Source: Aphelocoma coerulescens
Lineage: Eukaryota; Chordata; Aves; Passeriformes; Corvidae
Length of the DNA: 64,000 nucleotides
Reading direction: 5' to 3'
Assembly (NCBI RefSeq): GCF_041296385.1
Contig: NC_091034.1
Location: 2,988,807 to 3,052,806, forward strand
Every line of letters starts with the position of its first letter. Position 1 is the first letter of the stretch. Below the pieces are notes generated by a model, which worked only from the letters and a program-made list of their open reading frames with translations, had not been told where the DNA came from and ran no database searches. Both the position numbers and the translations under genes were made by a program. This document shows positions 10,214 to 23,344 of the stretch, one piece after another.

Positions 10214-11672
10214 GGGCTCGGGTGCGCGTCGTCCGGGCTTGCGAGACGAGCGTGGCTGCCACTCTCCTGCCTGCAGAATTCACCTTACAGCCTCAGGAAG
10301 GAGGACGACGCGCCACAGTTACTTGTGCTGCTGCTGCTGCCTAGTCCTCTTGCAGAGCTCTGTGGAGGCAAATGCACTTCCCTTCCGTCTCCGAGTTTCG
10401 GAGAACACGATGGTAGGGTGCAGCGGAGCAGGGAAGTACAGAAGTGCACCGCTGAGATTGCTGTTGCTTACGTGCAGAAGGCGAAGGTGCAAGCCAGCAC
10501 TGGCTTTTGCTTCTAGAGCCGTTCTCCAGGAGAGCAGCTGCTGGAGGTTGACAGCGGTAGCTGCGAGGCTGAAAAACAAGGCAGGACGTCGGGCTTAGAA
10601 GAAAGGCACAGGGGCCACAGTGTGATGTGCGCTTTTGGAAGGCTGCTCGGAGAAGGGGCACTTTCGGAGAGCTTTCTGCTTTGACCTGTGCTCCTGGCCG
10701 AGCTCTAGCTGCTGGGACTCTGAAAGGCTGAATGACTAGGAAAGTGCTTGTGTCCACGCTGTGGATTGAGCACGATCCTTTTTGCAGCAGCGAGAACACA
10801 CTCGGCCCACTGGGCTCGTGAACGAGCGTTTACCAGACTTCTGCAATTCGGTGCACTGCACACACAAGCCCGGTGCTCCCCGGTTTCTTTCTCCGCCTGC
10901 CGTTGTCTGGACAGAAGAGAAGCCCAGCCACGGCATCCTACTCGGCCGCTTTTCGGCGTGTGCACTGCCCGCATACACACGGGTGCTGTGCTCGGCTTTC
11001 CCTCGGCTCCAGGCACAAGGGTGCTTTCTCAGTTTTGCAGCGTCCCCGGTTCCCCACGTTGCCCTCGCTCAGCGAAACGTGCCGGGGGAGCAGCACTTGC
11101 TGGATGAGTCTTTCCGTGTGCAAGACTTTGAACGCAGCACCACAATCTGGGCCACGAGGAAGCCTTGATGAAGAAGGTGGTTTTGTCCTGGCACCTCTCT
11201 CCAGTGCGAGATGCCTGCCGAAGCTCTTTGCCTCTTGCGAGAGTGCGGTGGGCAGCGGGGTAAACTGGAGCCGAGAAGGACCGGGCAGACAGCACCGCCA
11301 TCCGACAGGTGCTTTGCAGGTTGTGCCGGGGAAAGCGGACTGGCCCTGGCTGGAAGGCGCTGCAGCTAGGCGCTCCCCCAAGTGTCGGAGGCAAAGGCCG
11401 CGTGAGCTTGCCGTCCCCGGCACGGCTCTCTGTGCGAGACGTAGCCCAGAAGCTTTCCCTTTCCATTCAGAGCACCAGAGAGGCAGAATGCAGTGGTACG
11501 TATTGCTCAGGAGGAAAGGGGCACGGCCCGGCCGCGTTCGGGCAGAAGCAGCGCGCTGGAGCGCTTCGCTGCCGGCACAGAGTTCCGGGCGAGAGGCAGA
11601 CGACCGGTCCGCCTCCGGGAGAACGAAGGTACGGCGTGCTCGAAAAGGCGAGGAACGAAGCCGCGGAGCACC
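10214..11672 (+). repeat. Satellite unit 8, subtype TC
   Basis: T at 10839, C at 11091. Last unit of the first strict GA-TC alternation. Confidence 0.95.
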
Positions 11673-13131
11673 GGGCTCGGGTGCGCGTCGTCCGGGCTTG
11701 CGAGACGAGCGTGGCTGCCACTCTCCTGCCTGCAGAATTCACCTTACAGCCTCAGGAAGGAGGACGACGCGCCACAGTTACTTGTGCTGCTGCTGCTGCC
11801 TAGTCCTCTTGCAGAGCTCTGTGGAGGCAAATGCACTTCCCTTCCGTCTCCGAGTTTCGGAGAACACGATGGTAGGGTGCAGCGGAGCAGGGAAGTACAG
11901 AAGTGCACCGCTGAGATTGCTGTTGCTTACGTGCAGAAGGCGAAGGTGCAAGCCAGCACTGGCTTTTGCTTCTAGAGCCGTTCTCCAGGAGAGCAGCTGC
12001 TGGAGGTTGACAGCGGTAGCTGCGAGGCTGAAAAACAAGGCAGGACGTCGGGCTTAGAAGAAAGGCACAGGGGCCACAGTGTGATGTGCGCTTTTGGAAG
12101 GCTGCTCGGAGAAGGGGCACTTTCGGAGAGCTTTCTGCTTTGACCTGTGCTCCTGGCCGAGCTCTAGCTGCTGGGACTCTGAAAGGCTGAATGACTAGGA
12201 AAGTGCTTGTGTCCACGCTGTGGATTGAGCACGATCCTTTTTGCAGCAGCGAGAACACACTCGGCCCACTGGGCTCGTGAACGAGCGTTTACCAGACGTC
12301 TGCAATTCGGTGCACTGCACACACAAGCCCGGTGCTCCCCGGTTTCTTTCTCCGCCTGCCGTTGTCTGGACAGAAGAGAAGCCCAGCCACGGCATCCTAC
12401 TCGGCCGCTTTTCGGCGTGTGCACTGCCCGCATACACACGGGTGCTGTGCTCGGCTTTCCCTCGGCTCCAGGCACAAGGGTGCTTTCTCAGTTTTGCAGC
12501 GTCCCCGGTTCCCCACGTTGCCCTCGCTCAGCGAAACGTGCCGGGGGAGAAGCACTTGCTGGATGAGTCTTTCCGTGTGCAAGACTTTGAACGCAGCACC
12601 ACAATCTGGGCCACGAGGAAGCCTTGATGAAGAAGGTGGTTTTGTCCTGGCACCTCTCTCCAGTGCGAGATGCCTGCCGAAGCTCTTTGCCTCTTGCGAG
12701 AGTGCGGTGGGCAGCGGGGTAAACTGGAGCCGAGAAGGACCGGGCAGACAGCACCGCCATCCGACAGGTGCTTTGCAGGTTGTGCCGGGGAAAGCGGACT
12801 GGCCCTGGCTGGAAGGCGCTGCAGCTAGGCGCTCCCCCAAGTGTCGGAGGCAAAGGCCGCGTGAGCTTGCCGTCCCCGGCACGGCTCTCTGTGCGAGACG
12901 TAGCCCAGAAGCTTTCCCTTTCCATTCAGAGCACCAGAGAGGCAGAATGCAGTGGTACGTATTGCTCAGGAGGAAAGGGGCACGGCCCGGCCGCGTTCGG
13001 GCAGAAGCAGCGCGCTGGAGCGCTTCGCTGCCGGCACAGAGTTCCGGGCGAGAGGCAGACGACCGGTCCGCCTCCGGGAGAACGAAGGTACGGCGTGCTC
13101 GAAAAGGCGAGGAACGAAGCCGCGGAGCACC
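11673..13131 (+). repeat. Satellite unit 9, subtype GA
   Basis: G at 12298, A at 12550. Units 9 and 10 are the only adjacent GA-GA pair in the window. Confidence 0.95.
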
Positions 13132-14590
13132 GGGCTCGGGTGCGCGTCGTCCGGGCTTGCGAGACGAGCGTGGCTGCCACTCTCCTGCCTGCAGAATTCA
13201 CCTTACAGCCTCAGGAAGGAGGACGACGCGCCACAGTTACTTGTGCTGCTGCTGCTGCCTAGTCCTCTTGCAGAGCTCTGTGGAGGCAAATGCACTTCCC
13301 TTCCGTCTCCGAGTTTCGGAGAACACGATGGTAGGGTGCAGCGGAGCAGGGAAGTACAGAAGTGCACCGCTGAGATTGCTGTTGCTTACGTGCAGAAGGC
13401 GAAGGTGCAAGCCAGCACTGGCTTTTGCTTCTAGAGCCGTTCTCCAGGAGAGCAGCTGCTGGAGGTTGACAGCGGTAGCTGCGAGGCTGAAAAACAAGGC
13501 AGGACGTCGGGCTTAGAAGAAAGGCACAGGGGCCACAGTGTGATGTGCGCTTTTGGAAGGCTGCTCGGAGAAGGGGCACTTTCGGAGAGCTTTCTGCTTT
13601 GACCTGTGCTCCTGGCCGAGCTCTAGCTGCTGGGACTCTGAAAGGCTGAATGACTAGGAAAGTGCTTGTGTCCACGCTGTGGATTGAGCACGATCCTTTT
13701 TGCAGCAGCGAGAACACACTCGGCCCACTGGGCTCGTGAACGAGCGTTTACCAGACGTCTGCAATTCGGTGCACTGCACACACAAGCCCGGTGCTCCCCG
13801 GTTTCTTTCTCCGCCTGCCGTTGTCTGGACAGAAGAGAAGCCCAGCCACGGCATCCTACTCGGCCGCTTTTCGGCGTGTGCACTGCCCGCATACACACGG
13901 GTGCTGTGCTCGGCTTTCCCTCGGCTCCAGGCACAAGGGTGCTTTCTCAGTTTTGCAGCGTCCCCGGTTCCCCACGTTGCCCTCGCTCAGCGAAACGTGC
14001 CGGGGGAGAAGCACTTGCTGGATGAGTCTTTCCGTGTGCAAGACTTTGAACGCAGCACCACAATCTGGGCCACGAGGAAGCCTTGATGAAGAAGGTGGTT
14101 TTGTCCTGGCACCTCTCTCCAGTGCGAGATGCCTGCCGAAGCTCTTTGCCTCTTGCGAGAGTGCGGTGGGCAGCGGGGTAAACTGGAGCCGAGAAGGACC
14201 GGGCAGACAGCACCGCCATCCGACAGGTGCTTTGCAGGTTGTGCCGGGGAAAGTGGACTGGCCCTGGCTGGAAGGCGCTGCAGCTAGGCGCTCCCCCAAG
14301 TGTCGGAGGCAAAGGCCGCGTGAGCTTGCCGTCCCCGGCACGGCTCTCTGTGCGAGACGTAGCCCAGAAGCTTTCCCTTTCCATTCAGAGCACCAGAGAG
14401 GCAGAATGCAGTGGTACGTATTGCTCAGGAGGAAAGGGGCACGGCCCGGCCGCGTTCGGGCAGAAGCAGCGCGCTGGAGCGCTTCGCTGCCGGCACAGAG
14501 TTCCGGGCGAGAGGCAGACGACCGGTCCGCCTCCGGGAGAACGAAGGTACGGCGTGCTCGAAAAGGCGAGGAACGAAGCCGCGGAGCACC
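13132..14590 (+). repeat. Satellite unit 10, subtype GA, one private substitution
   Basis: G at 13757, A at 14009. C to T at 14254 (offset 1123) turns a CpG into TpG. Confidence 0.95.
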
Positions 14591-16049
14591 GGGCTCGGGT
14601 GCGCGTCGTCCGGGCTTGCGAGACGAGCGTGGCTGCCACTCTCCTGCCTGCAGAATTCACCTTACAGCCTCAGGAAGGAGGACGACGCGCCACAGTTACT
14701 TGTGCTGCTGCTGCTGCCTAGTCCTCTTGCAGAGCTCTGTGGAGGCAAATGCACTTCCCTTCCGTCTCCGAGTTTCGGAGAACACGATGGTAGGGTGCAG
14801 CGGAGCAGGGAAGTACAGAAGTGCACCGCTGAGATTGCTGTTGCTTACGTGCAGAAGGCGAAGGTGCAAGCCAGCACTGGCTTTTGCTTCTAGAGCCGTT
14901 CTCCAGGAGAGCAGCTGCTGGAGGTTGACAGCGGTAGCTGCGAGGCTGAAAAACAAGGCAGGACGTCGGGCTTAGAAGAAAGGCACAGGGGCCACAGTGT
15001 GATGTGCGCTTTTGGAAGGCTGCTCGGAGAAGGGGCACTTTCGGAGAGCTTTCTGCTTTGACCTGTGCTCCTGGCCGAGCTCTAGCTGCTGGGACTCTGA
15101 AAGGCTGAATGACTAGGAAAGTGCTTGTGTCCACGCTGTGGATTGAGCACGATCCTTTTTGCAGCAGCGAGAACACACTCGGCCCACTGGGCTCGTGAAC
15201 GAGCGTTTACCAGACTTCTGCAATTCGGTGCACTGCACACACAAGCCCGGTGCTCCCCGGTTTCTTTCTCCGCCTGCCGTTGTCTGGACAGAAGAGAAGC
15301 CCAGCCACGGCATCCTACTCGGCCGCTTTTCGGCGTGTGCACTGCCCGCATACACACGGGTGCTGTGCTCGGCTTTCCCTCGGCTCCAGGCACAAGGGTG
15401 CTTTCTCAGTTTTGCAGCGTCCCCGGTTCCCCACGTTGCCCTCGCTCAGCGAAACGTGCCGGGGGAGCAGCACTTGCTGGATGAGTCTTTCCGTGTGCAA
15501 GACTTTGAACGCAGCACCACAATCTGGGCCACGAGGAAGCCTTGATGAAGAAGGTGGTTTTGTCCTGGCACCTCTCTCCAGTGCGAGATGCCTGCCGAAG
15601 CTCTTTGCCTCTTGCGAGAGTGCGGTGGGCAGCGGGGTAAACTGGAGCCGAGAAGGACCGGGCAGACAGCACCGCCATCCGACAGGTGCTTTGCAGGTTG
15701 TGCCGGGGAAAGCGGACTGGCCCTGGCTGGAAGGCGCTGCAGCTAGGCGCTCCCCCAAGTGTCGGAGGCAAAGGCCGCGTGAGCTTGCCGTCCCCGGCAC
15801 GGCTCTCTGTGCGAGACGTAGCCCAGAAGCTTTCCCTTTCCATTCAGAGCACCAGAGAGGCAGAATGCAGTGGTACGTATTGCTCAGGAGGAAAGGGGCA
15901 CGGCCCGGCCGCGTTCGGGCAGAAGCAGCGCGCTGGAGCGCTTCGCTGCCGGCACAGAGTTCCGGGCGAGAGGCAGACGACCGGTCCGCCTCCGGGAGAA
16001 CGAAGGTACGGCGTGCTCGAAAAGGCGAGGAACGAAGCCGCGGAGCACC
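14591..16049 (+). repeat. Satellite unit 11, subtype TC
   Basis: T at 15216, C at 15468. No private change seen. Confidence 0.95.
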
Positions 16050-17508
16050 GGGCTCGGGTGCGCGTCGTCCGGGCTTGCGAGACGAGCGTGGCTGCCACTC
16101 TCCTGCCTGCAGAATTCACCTTACAGCCTCAGGAAGGAGGACGACGCGCCACAGTTACTTGTGCTGCTGCTGCTGCCTAGTCCTCTTGCAGAGCTCTGTG
16201 GAGGCAAATGCACTTCCCTTCCGTCTCCGAGTTTCGGAGAACACGATGGTAGGGTGCAGCGGAGCAGGGAAGTACAGAAGTGCACCGCTGAGATTGCTGT
16301 TGCTTACGTGCAGAAGGCGAAGGTGCAAGCCAGCACTGGCTTTTGCTTCTAGAGCCGTTCTCCAGGAGAGCAGCTGCTGGAGGTTGACAGCGGTAGCTGC
16401 GAGGCTGAAAAACAAGGCAGGACGTCGGGCTTAGAAGAAAGGCACAGGGGCCACAGTGTGATGTGCGCTTTTGGAAGGCTGCTCGGAGAAGGGGCACTTT
16501 CGGAGAGCTTTCTGCTTTGACCTGTGCTCCTGGCCGAGCTCTAGCTGCTGGGACTCTGAAAGGCTGAATGACTAGGAAAGTGCTTGTGTCCACGCTGTGG
16601 ATTGAGCACGATCCTTTTTGCAGCAGCGAGAACACACTCGGCCCACTGGGCTCGTGAACGAGCGTTTACCAGACTTCTGCAATTCGGTGCACTGCACACA
16701 CAAGCCCGGTGCTCCCCGGTTTCTTTCTCCGCCTGCCGTTGTCTGGACAGAAGAGAAGCCCAGCCACGGCATCCTACTCGGCCGCTTTTCGGCGTGTGCA
16801 CTGCCCGCATACACACGGGTGCTGTGCTCGGCTTTCCCTCGGCTCCAGGCACAAGGGTGCTTTCTCAGTTTTGCAGCGTCCCCGGTTCCCCACGTTGCCC
16901 TCGCTCAGCGAAACGTGCCGGGGGAGAAGCACTTGCTGGATGAGTCTTTCCGTGTGCAAGACTTTGAACGCAGCACCACAATCTGGGCCACGAGGAAGCC
17001 TTGATGAAGAAGGTGGTTTTGTCCTGGCACCTCTCTCCAGTGCGAGATGCCTGCCGAAGCTCTTTGCCTCTTGCGAGAGTGCGGTGGGCAGCGGGGTAAA
17101 CTGGAGCCGAGAAGGACCGGGCAGACAGCACCGCCATCCGACAGGTGCTTTGCAGGTTGTGCCGGGGAAAGCGGACTGGCCCTGGCTGGAAGGCGCTGCA
17201 GCTAGGCGCTCCCCCAAGTGTCGGAGGCAAAGGCCGCGTGAGCTTGCCGTCCCCGGCACGGCTCTCTGTGCGAGACGTAGCCCAGAAGCTTTCCCTTTCC
17301 ATTCAGAGCACCAGAGAGGCAGAATGCAGTGGTACGTATTGCTCAGGAGGAAAGGGGCACGGCCCGGCCGCGTTCGGGCAGAAGCAGCGCGCTGGAGCGC
17401 TTCGCTGCCGGCACAGAGTTCCGGGCGAGAGGCAGACGACCGGTCCGCCTCCGGGAGAACGAAGGTACGGCGTGCTCGAAAAGGCGAGGAACGAAGCCGC
17501 GGAGCACC
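16050..17508 (+). repeat. Satellite unit 12, subtype TA
   Basis: T at 16675, A at 16927. No private change seen. Confidence 0.95.
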
Positions 17509-18967
17509 GGGCTCGGGTGCGCGTCGTCCGGGCTTGCGAGACGAGCGTGGCTGCCACTCTCCTGCCTGCAGAATTCACCTTACAGCCTCAGGAAGGAGGA
17601 CGACGCGCCACAGTTACTTGTGCTGCTGCTGCTGCCTAGTCCTCTTGCAGAGCTCTGTGGAGGCAAATGCACTTCCCTTCCGTCTCCGAGTTTCGGAGAA
17701 CACGATGGTAGGGTGCAGCGGAGCAGGGAAGTACAGAAGTGCACCGCTGAGATTGCTGTTGCTTACGTGCAGAAGGCGAAGGTGCAAGCCAGCACTGGCT
17801 TTTGCTTCTAGAGCCGTTCTCCAGGAGAGCAGCTGCTGGAGGTTGACAGCGGTAGCTGCGAGGCTGAAAAACAAGGCAGGACGTCGGGCTTAGAAGAAAG
17901 GCACAGGGGCCACAGTGTGATGTGCGCTTTTGGAAGGCTGCTCGGAGAAGGGGCACTTTCGGAGAGCTTTCTGCTTTGACCTGTGCTCCTGGCCGAGCTC
18001 TAGCTGCTGGGACTCTGAAAGGCTGAATGACTAGGAAAGTGCTTGTGTCCACGCTGTGGATTGAGCACGATCCTTTTTGCAGCAGCGAGAACACACTCGG
18101 CCCACTGGGCTCGTGAACGAGCGTTTACCAGACTTCTGCAATTCGGTGCACTGCACACACAAGCCCGGTGCTCCCCGGTTTCTTTCTCCGCCTGCCGTTG
18201 TCTGGACAGAAGAGAAGCCCAGCCACGGCATCCTACTCGGCCGCTTTTCGGCGTGTGCACTGCCCGCATACACACGGGTGCTGTGCTCGGCTTTCCCTCG
18301 GCTCCAGGCACAAGGGTGCTTTCTCAGTTTTGCAGCGTCCCCGGTTCCCCACGTTGCCCTCGCTCAGCGAAACGTGCCGGGGGAGCAGCACTTGCTGGAT
18401 GAGTCTTTCCGTGTGCAAGACTTTGAACGCAGCACCACAATCTGGGCCACGAGGAAGCCTTGATGAAGAAGGTGGTTTTGTCCTGGCACCTCTCTCCAGT
18501 GCGAGATGCCTGCCGAAGCTCTTTGCCTCTTGCGAGAGTGCGGTGGGCAGCGGGGTAAACTGGAGCCGAGAAGGACCGGGCAGACAGCACCGCCATCCGA
18601 CAGGTGCTTTGCAGGTTGTGCCGGGGAAAGCGGACTGGCCCTGGCTGGAAGGCGCTGCAGCTAGGCGCTCCCCCAAGTGTCGGAGGCAAAGGCCGCGTGA
18701 GCTTGCCGTCCCCGGCACGGCTCTCTGTGCGAGACGTAGCCCAGAAGCTTTCCCTTTCCATTCAGAGCACCAGAGAGGCAGAATGCAGTGGTACGTATTG
18801 CTCAGGAGGAAAGGGGCACGGCCCGGCCGCGTTCGGGCAGAAGCAGCGCGCTGGAGCGCTTCGCTGCCGGCACAGAGTTCCGGGCGAGAGGCAGACGACC
18901 GGTCCGCCTCCGGGAGAACGAAGGTACGGCGTGCTCGAAAAGGCGAGGAACGAAGCCGCGGAGCACC
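17509..18967 (+). repeat. Satellite unit 13, subtype TC
   Basis: T at 18134, C at 18386. First of three consecutive TC units. Confidence 0.95.
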
Positions 18968-20426
18968 GGGCTCGGGTGCGCGTCGTCCGGGCTTGCGAGA
19001 CGAGCGTGGCTGCCACTCTCCTGCCTGCAGAATTCACCTTACAGCCTCAGGAAGGAGGACGACGCGCCACAGTTACTTGTGCTGCTGCTGCTGCCTAGTC
19101 CTCTTGCAGAGCTCTGTGGAGGCAAATGCACTTCCCTTCCGTCTCCGAGTTTCGGAGAACACGATGGTAGGGTGCAGCGGAGCAGGGAAGTACAGAAGTG
19201 CACCGCTGAGATTGCTGTTGCTTACGTGCAGAAGGCGAAGGTGCAAGCCAGCACTGGCTTTTGCTTCTAGAGCCGTTCTCCAGGAGAGCAGCTGCTGGAG
19301 GTTGACAGCGGTAGCTGCGAGGCTGAAAAACAAGGCAGGACGTCGGGCTTAGAAGAAAGGCACAGGGGCCACAGTGTGATGTGCGCTTTTGGAAGGCTGC
19401 TCGGAGAAGGGGCACTTTCGGAGAGCTTTCTGCTTTGACCTGTGCTCCTGGCCGAGCTCTAGCTGCTGGGACTCTGAAAGGCTGAATGACTAGGAAAGTG
19501 CTTGTGTCCACGCTGTGGATTGAGCACGATCCTTTTTGCAGCAGCGAGAACACACTCGGCCCACTGGGCTCGTGAACGAGCGTTTACCAGACTTCTGCAA
19601 TTCGGTGCACTGCACACACAAGCCCGGTGCTCCCCGGTTTCTTTCTCCGCCTGCCGTTGTCTGGACAGAAGAGAAGCCCAGCCACGGCATCCTACTCGGC
19701 CGCTTTTCGGCGTGTGCACTGCCCGCATACACACGGGTGCTGTGCTCGGCTTTCCCTCGGCTCCAGGCACAAGGGTGCTTTCTCAGTTTTGCAGCGTCCC
19801 CGGTTCCCCACGTTGCCCTCGCTCAGCGAAACGTGCCGGGGGAGCAGCACTTGCTGGATGAGTCTTTCCGTGTGCAAGACTTTGAACGCAGCACCACAAT
19901 CTGGGCCACGAGGAAGCCTTGATGAAGAAGGTGGTTTTGTCCTGGCACCTCTCTCCAGTGCGAGATGCCTGCCGAAGCTCTTTGCCTCTTGCGAGAGTGC
20001 GGTGGGCAGCGGGGTAAACTGGAGCCGAGAAGGACCGGGCAGACAGCACCGCCATCCGACAGGTGCTTTGCAGGTTGTGCCGGGGAAAGCGGACTGGCCC
20101 TGGCTGGAAGGCGCTGCAGCTAGGCGCTCCCCCAAGTGTCGGAGGCAAAGGCCGCGTGAGCTTGCCGTCCCCGGCACGGCTCTCTGTGCGAGACGTAGCC
20201 CAGAAGCTTTCCCTTTCCATTCAGAGCACCAGAGAGGCAGAATGCAGTGGTACGTATTGCTCAGGAGGAAAGGGGCACGGCCCGGCCGCGTTCGGGCAGA
20301 AGCAGCGCGCTGGAGCGCTTCGCTGCCGGCACAGAGTTCCGGGCGAGAGGCAGACGACCGGTCCGCCTCCGGGAGAACGAAGGTACGGCGTGCTCGAAAA
20401 GGCGAGGAACGAAGCCGCGGAGCACC
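18968..20426 (+). repeat. Satellite unit 14, subtype TC
   Basis: T at 19593, C at 19845. No private change seen. Confidence 0.95.
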
Positions 20427-21885
20427 GGGCTCGGGTGCGCGTCGTCCGGGCTTGCGAGACGAGCGTGGCTGCCACTCTCCTGCCTGCAGAATTCACCTTA
20501 CAGCCTCAGGAAGGAGGACGACGCGCCACAGTTACTTGTGCTGCTGCTGCTGCCTAGTCCTCTTGCAGAGCTCTGTGGAGGCAAATGCACTTCCCTTCCG
20601 TCTCCGAGTTTCGGAGAACACGATGGTAGGGTGCAGCGGAGCAGGGAAGTACAGAAGTGCACCGCTGAGATTGCTGTTGCTTACGTGCAGAAGGCGAAGG
20701 TGCAAGCCAGCACTGGCTTTTGCTTCTAGAGCCGTTCTCCAGGAGAGCAGCTGCTGGAGGTTGACAGCGGTAGCTGCGAGGCTGAAAAACAAGGCAGGAC
20801 GTCGGGCTTAGAAGAAAGGCACAGGGGCCACAGTGTGATGTGCGCTTTTGGAAGGCTGCTCGGAGAAGGGGCACTTTCGGAGAGCTTTCTGCTTTGACCT
20901 GTGCTCCTGGCCGAGCTCTAGCTGCTGGGACTCTGAAAGGCTGAATGACTAGGAAAGTGCTTGTGTCCACGCTGTGGATTGAGCACGATCCTTTTTGCAG
21001 CAGCGAGAACACACTCGGCCCACTGGGCTCGTGAACGAGCGTTTACCAGACTTCTGCAATTCGGTGCACTGCACACACAAGCCCGGTGCTCCCCGGTTTC
21101 TTTCTCCGCCTGCCGTTGTCTGGACAGAAGAGAAGCCCAGCCACGGCATCCTACTCGGCCGCTTTTCGGCGTGTGCACTGCCCGCATACACACGGGTGCT
21201 GTGCTCGGCTTTCCCTCGGCTCCAGGCACAAGGGTGCTTTCTCAGTTTTGCAGCGTCCCCGGTTCCCCACGTTGCCCTCGCTCAGCGAAACGTGCCGGGG
21301 GAGCAGCACTTGCTGGATGAGTCTTTCCGTGTGCAAGACTTTGAACGCAGCACCACAATCTGGGCCACGAGGAAGCCTTGATGAAGAAGGTGGTTTTGTC
21401 CTGGCACCTCTCTCCAGTGCGAGATGCCTGCCGAAGCTCTTTGCCTCTTGCGAGAGTGCGGTGGGCAGCGGGGTAAACTGGAGCCGAGAAGGACCGGGCA
21501 GACAGCACCGCCATCCGACAGGTGCTTTGCAGGTTGTGCCGGGGAAAGCGGACTGGCCCTGGCTGGAAGGCGCTGCAGCTAGGCGCTCCCCCAAGTGTCG
21601 GAGGCAAAGGCCGCGTGAGCTTGCCGTCCCCGGCACGGCTCTCTGTGCGAGACGTAGCCCAGAAGCTTTCCCTTTCCATTCAGAGCACCAGAGAGGCAGA
21701 ATGCAGTGGTACGTATTGCTCAGGAGGAAAGGGGCACGGCCCGGCCGCGTTCGGGCAGAAGCAGCGCGCTGGAGCGCTTCGCTGCCGGCACAGAGTTCCG
21801 GGCGAGAGGCAGACGACCGGTCCGCCTCCGGGAGAACGAAGGTACGGCGTGCTCGAAAAGGCGAGGAACGAAGCCGCGGAGCACC
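20427..21885 (+). repeat. Satellite unit 15, subtype TC
   Basis: T at 21052, C at 21304. Third of the TC triplet. Confidence 0.95.
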
Positions 21886-23344
21886 GGGCTCGGGTGCGCG
21901 TCGTCCGGGCTTGCGAGACGAGCGTGGCTGCCACTCTCCTGCCTGCAGAATTCACCTTACAGCCTCAGGAAGGAGGACGACGCGCCACAGTTACTTGTGC
22001 TGCTGCTGCTGCCTAGTCCTCTTGCAGAGCTCTGTGGAGGCAAATGCACTTCCCTTCCGTCTCCGAGTTTCGGAGAACACGATGGTAGGGTGCAGCGGAG
22101 CAGGGAAGTACAGAAGTGCACCGCTGAGATTGCTGTTGCTTACGTGCAGAAGGCGAAGGTGCAAGCCAGCACTGGCTTTTGCTTCTAGAGCCGTTCTCCA
22201 GGAGAGCAGCTGCTGGAGGTTGACAGCGGTAGCTGCGAGGCTGAAAAACAAGGCAGGACGTCGGGCTTAGAAGAAAGGCACAGGGGCCACAGTGTGATGT
22301 GCGCTTTTGGAAGGCTGCTCGGAGAAGGGGCACTTTCGGAGAGCTTTCTGCTTTGACCTGTGCTCCTGGCCGAGCTCTAGCTGCTGGGACTCTGAAAGGC
22401 TGAATGACTAGGAAAGTGCTTGTGTCCACGCTGTGGATTGAGCACGATCCTTTTTGCAGCAGCGAGAACACACTCGGCCCACTGGGCTCGTGAACGAGCG
22501 TTTACCAGACGTCTGCAATTCGGTGCACTGCACACACAAGCCCGGTGCTCCCCGGTTTCTTTCTCCGCCTGCCGTTGTCTGGACAGAAGAGAAGCCCAGC
22601 CACGGCATCCTACTCGGCCGCTTTTCGGCGTGTGCACTGCCCGCATACACACGGGTGCTGTGCTCGGCTTTCCCTCGGCTCCAGGCACAAGGGTGCTTTC
22701 TCAGTTTTGCAGCGTCCCCGGTTCCCCACGTTGCCCTCGCTCAGCGAAACGTGCCGGGGGAGAAGCACTTGCTGGATGAGTCTTTCCGTGTGCAAGACTT
22801 TGAACGCAGCACCACAATCTGGGCCACGAGGAAGCCTTGATGAAGAAGGTGGTTTTGTCCTGGCACCTCTCTCCAGTGCGAGATGCCTGCCGAAGCTCTT
22901 TGCCTCTTGCGAGAGTGCGGTGGGCAGCGGGGTAAACTGGAGCCGAGAAGGACCGGGCAGACAGCACCGCCATCCGACAGGTGCTTTGCAGGTTGTGCCG
23001 GGGAAAGCGGACTGGCCCTGGCTGGAAGGCGCTGCAGCTAGGCGCTCCCCCAAGTGTCGGAGGCAAAGGCCGCGTGAGCTTGCCGTCCCCGGCACGGCTC
23101 TCTGTGCGAGACGTAGCCCAGAAGCTTTCCCTTTCCATTCAGAGCACCAGAGAGGCAGAATGCAGTGGTACGTATTGCTCAGGAGGAAAGGGGCACGGCC
23201 CGGCCGCGTTCGGGCAGAAGCAGCGCGCTGGAGCGCTTCGCTGCCGGCACAGAGTTCCGGGCGAGAGGCAGACGACCGGTCCGCCTCCGGGAGAACGAAG
23301 GTACGGCGTGCTCGAAAAGGCGAGGAACGAAGCCGCGGAGCACC
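21886..23344 (+). repeat. Satellite unit 16, subtype GA
   Basis: G at 22511, A at 22763. It is the only GA unit directly followed by a TA unit. Confidence 0.95.

Larger units (their letters stand above)
2919..11672. repeat. Dimeric higher-order run, (GA-TC)x3, first copy
   Basis: Units 3 to 8 alternate strictly between subtypes GA and TC, giving a 2918-bp period repeated three times. The subtypes differ only at offsets 626 and 878, so this rests on two sites per unit. Unit 4 carries private changes that its TC partners (units 6 and 8) lack, so those changes arose after the dimers formed or were not copied with them. Confidence 0.6.
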
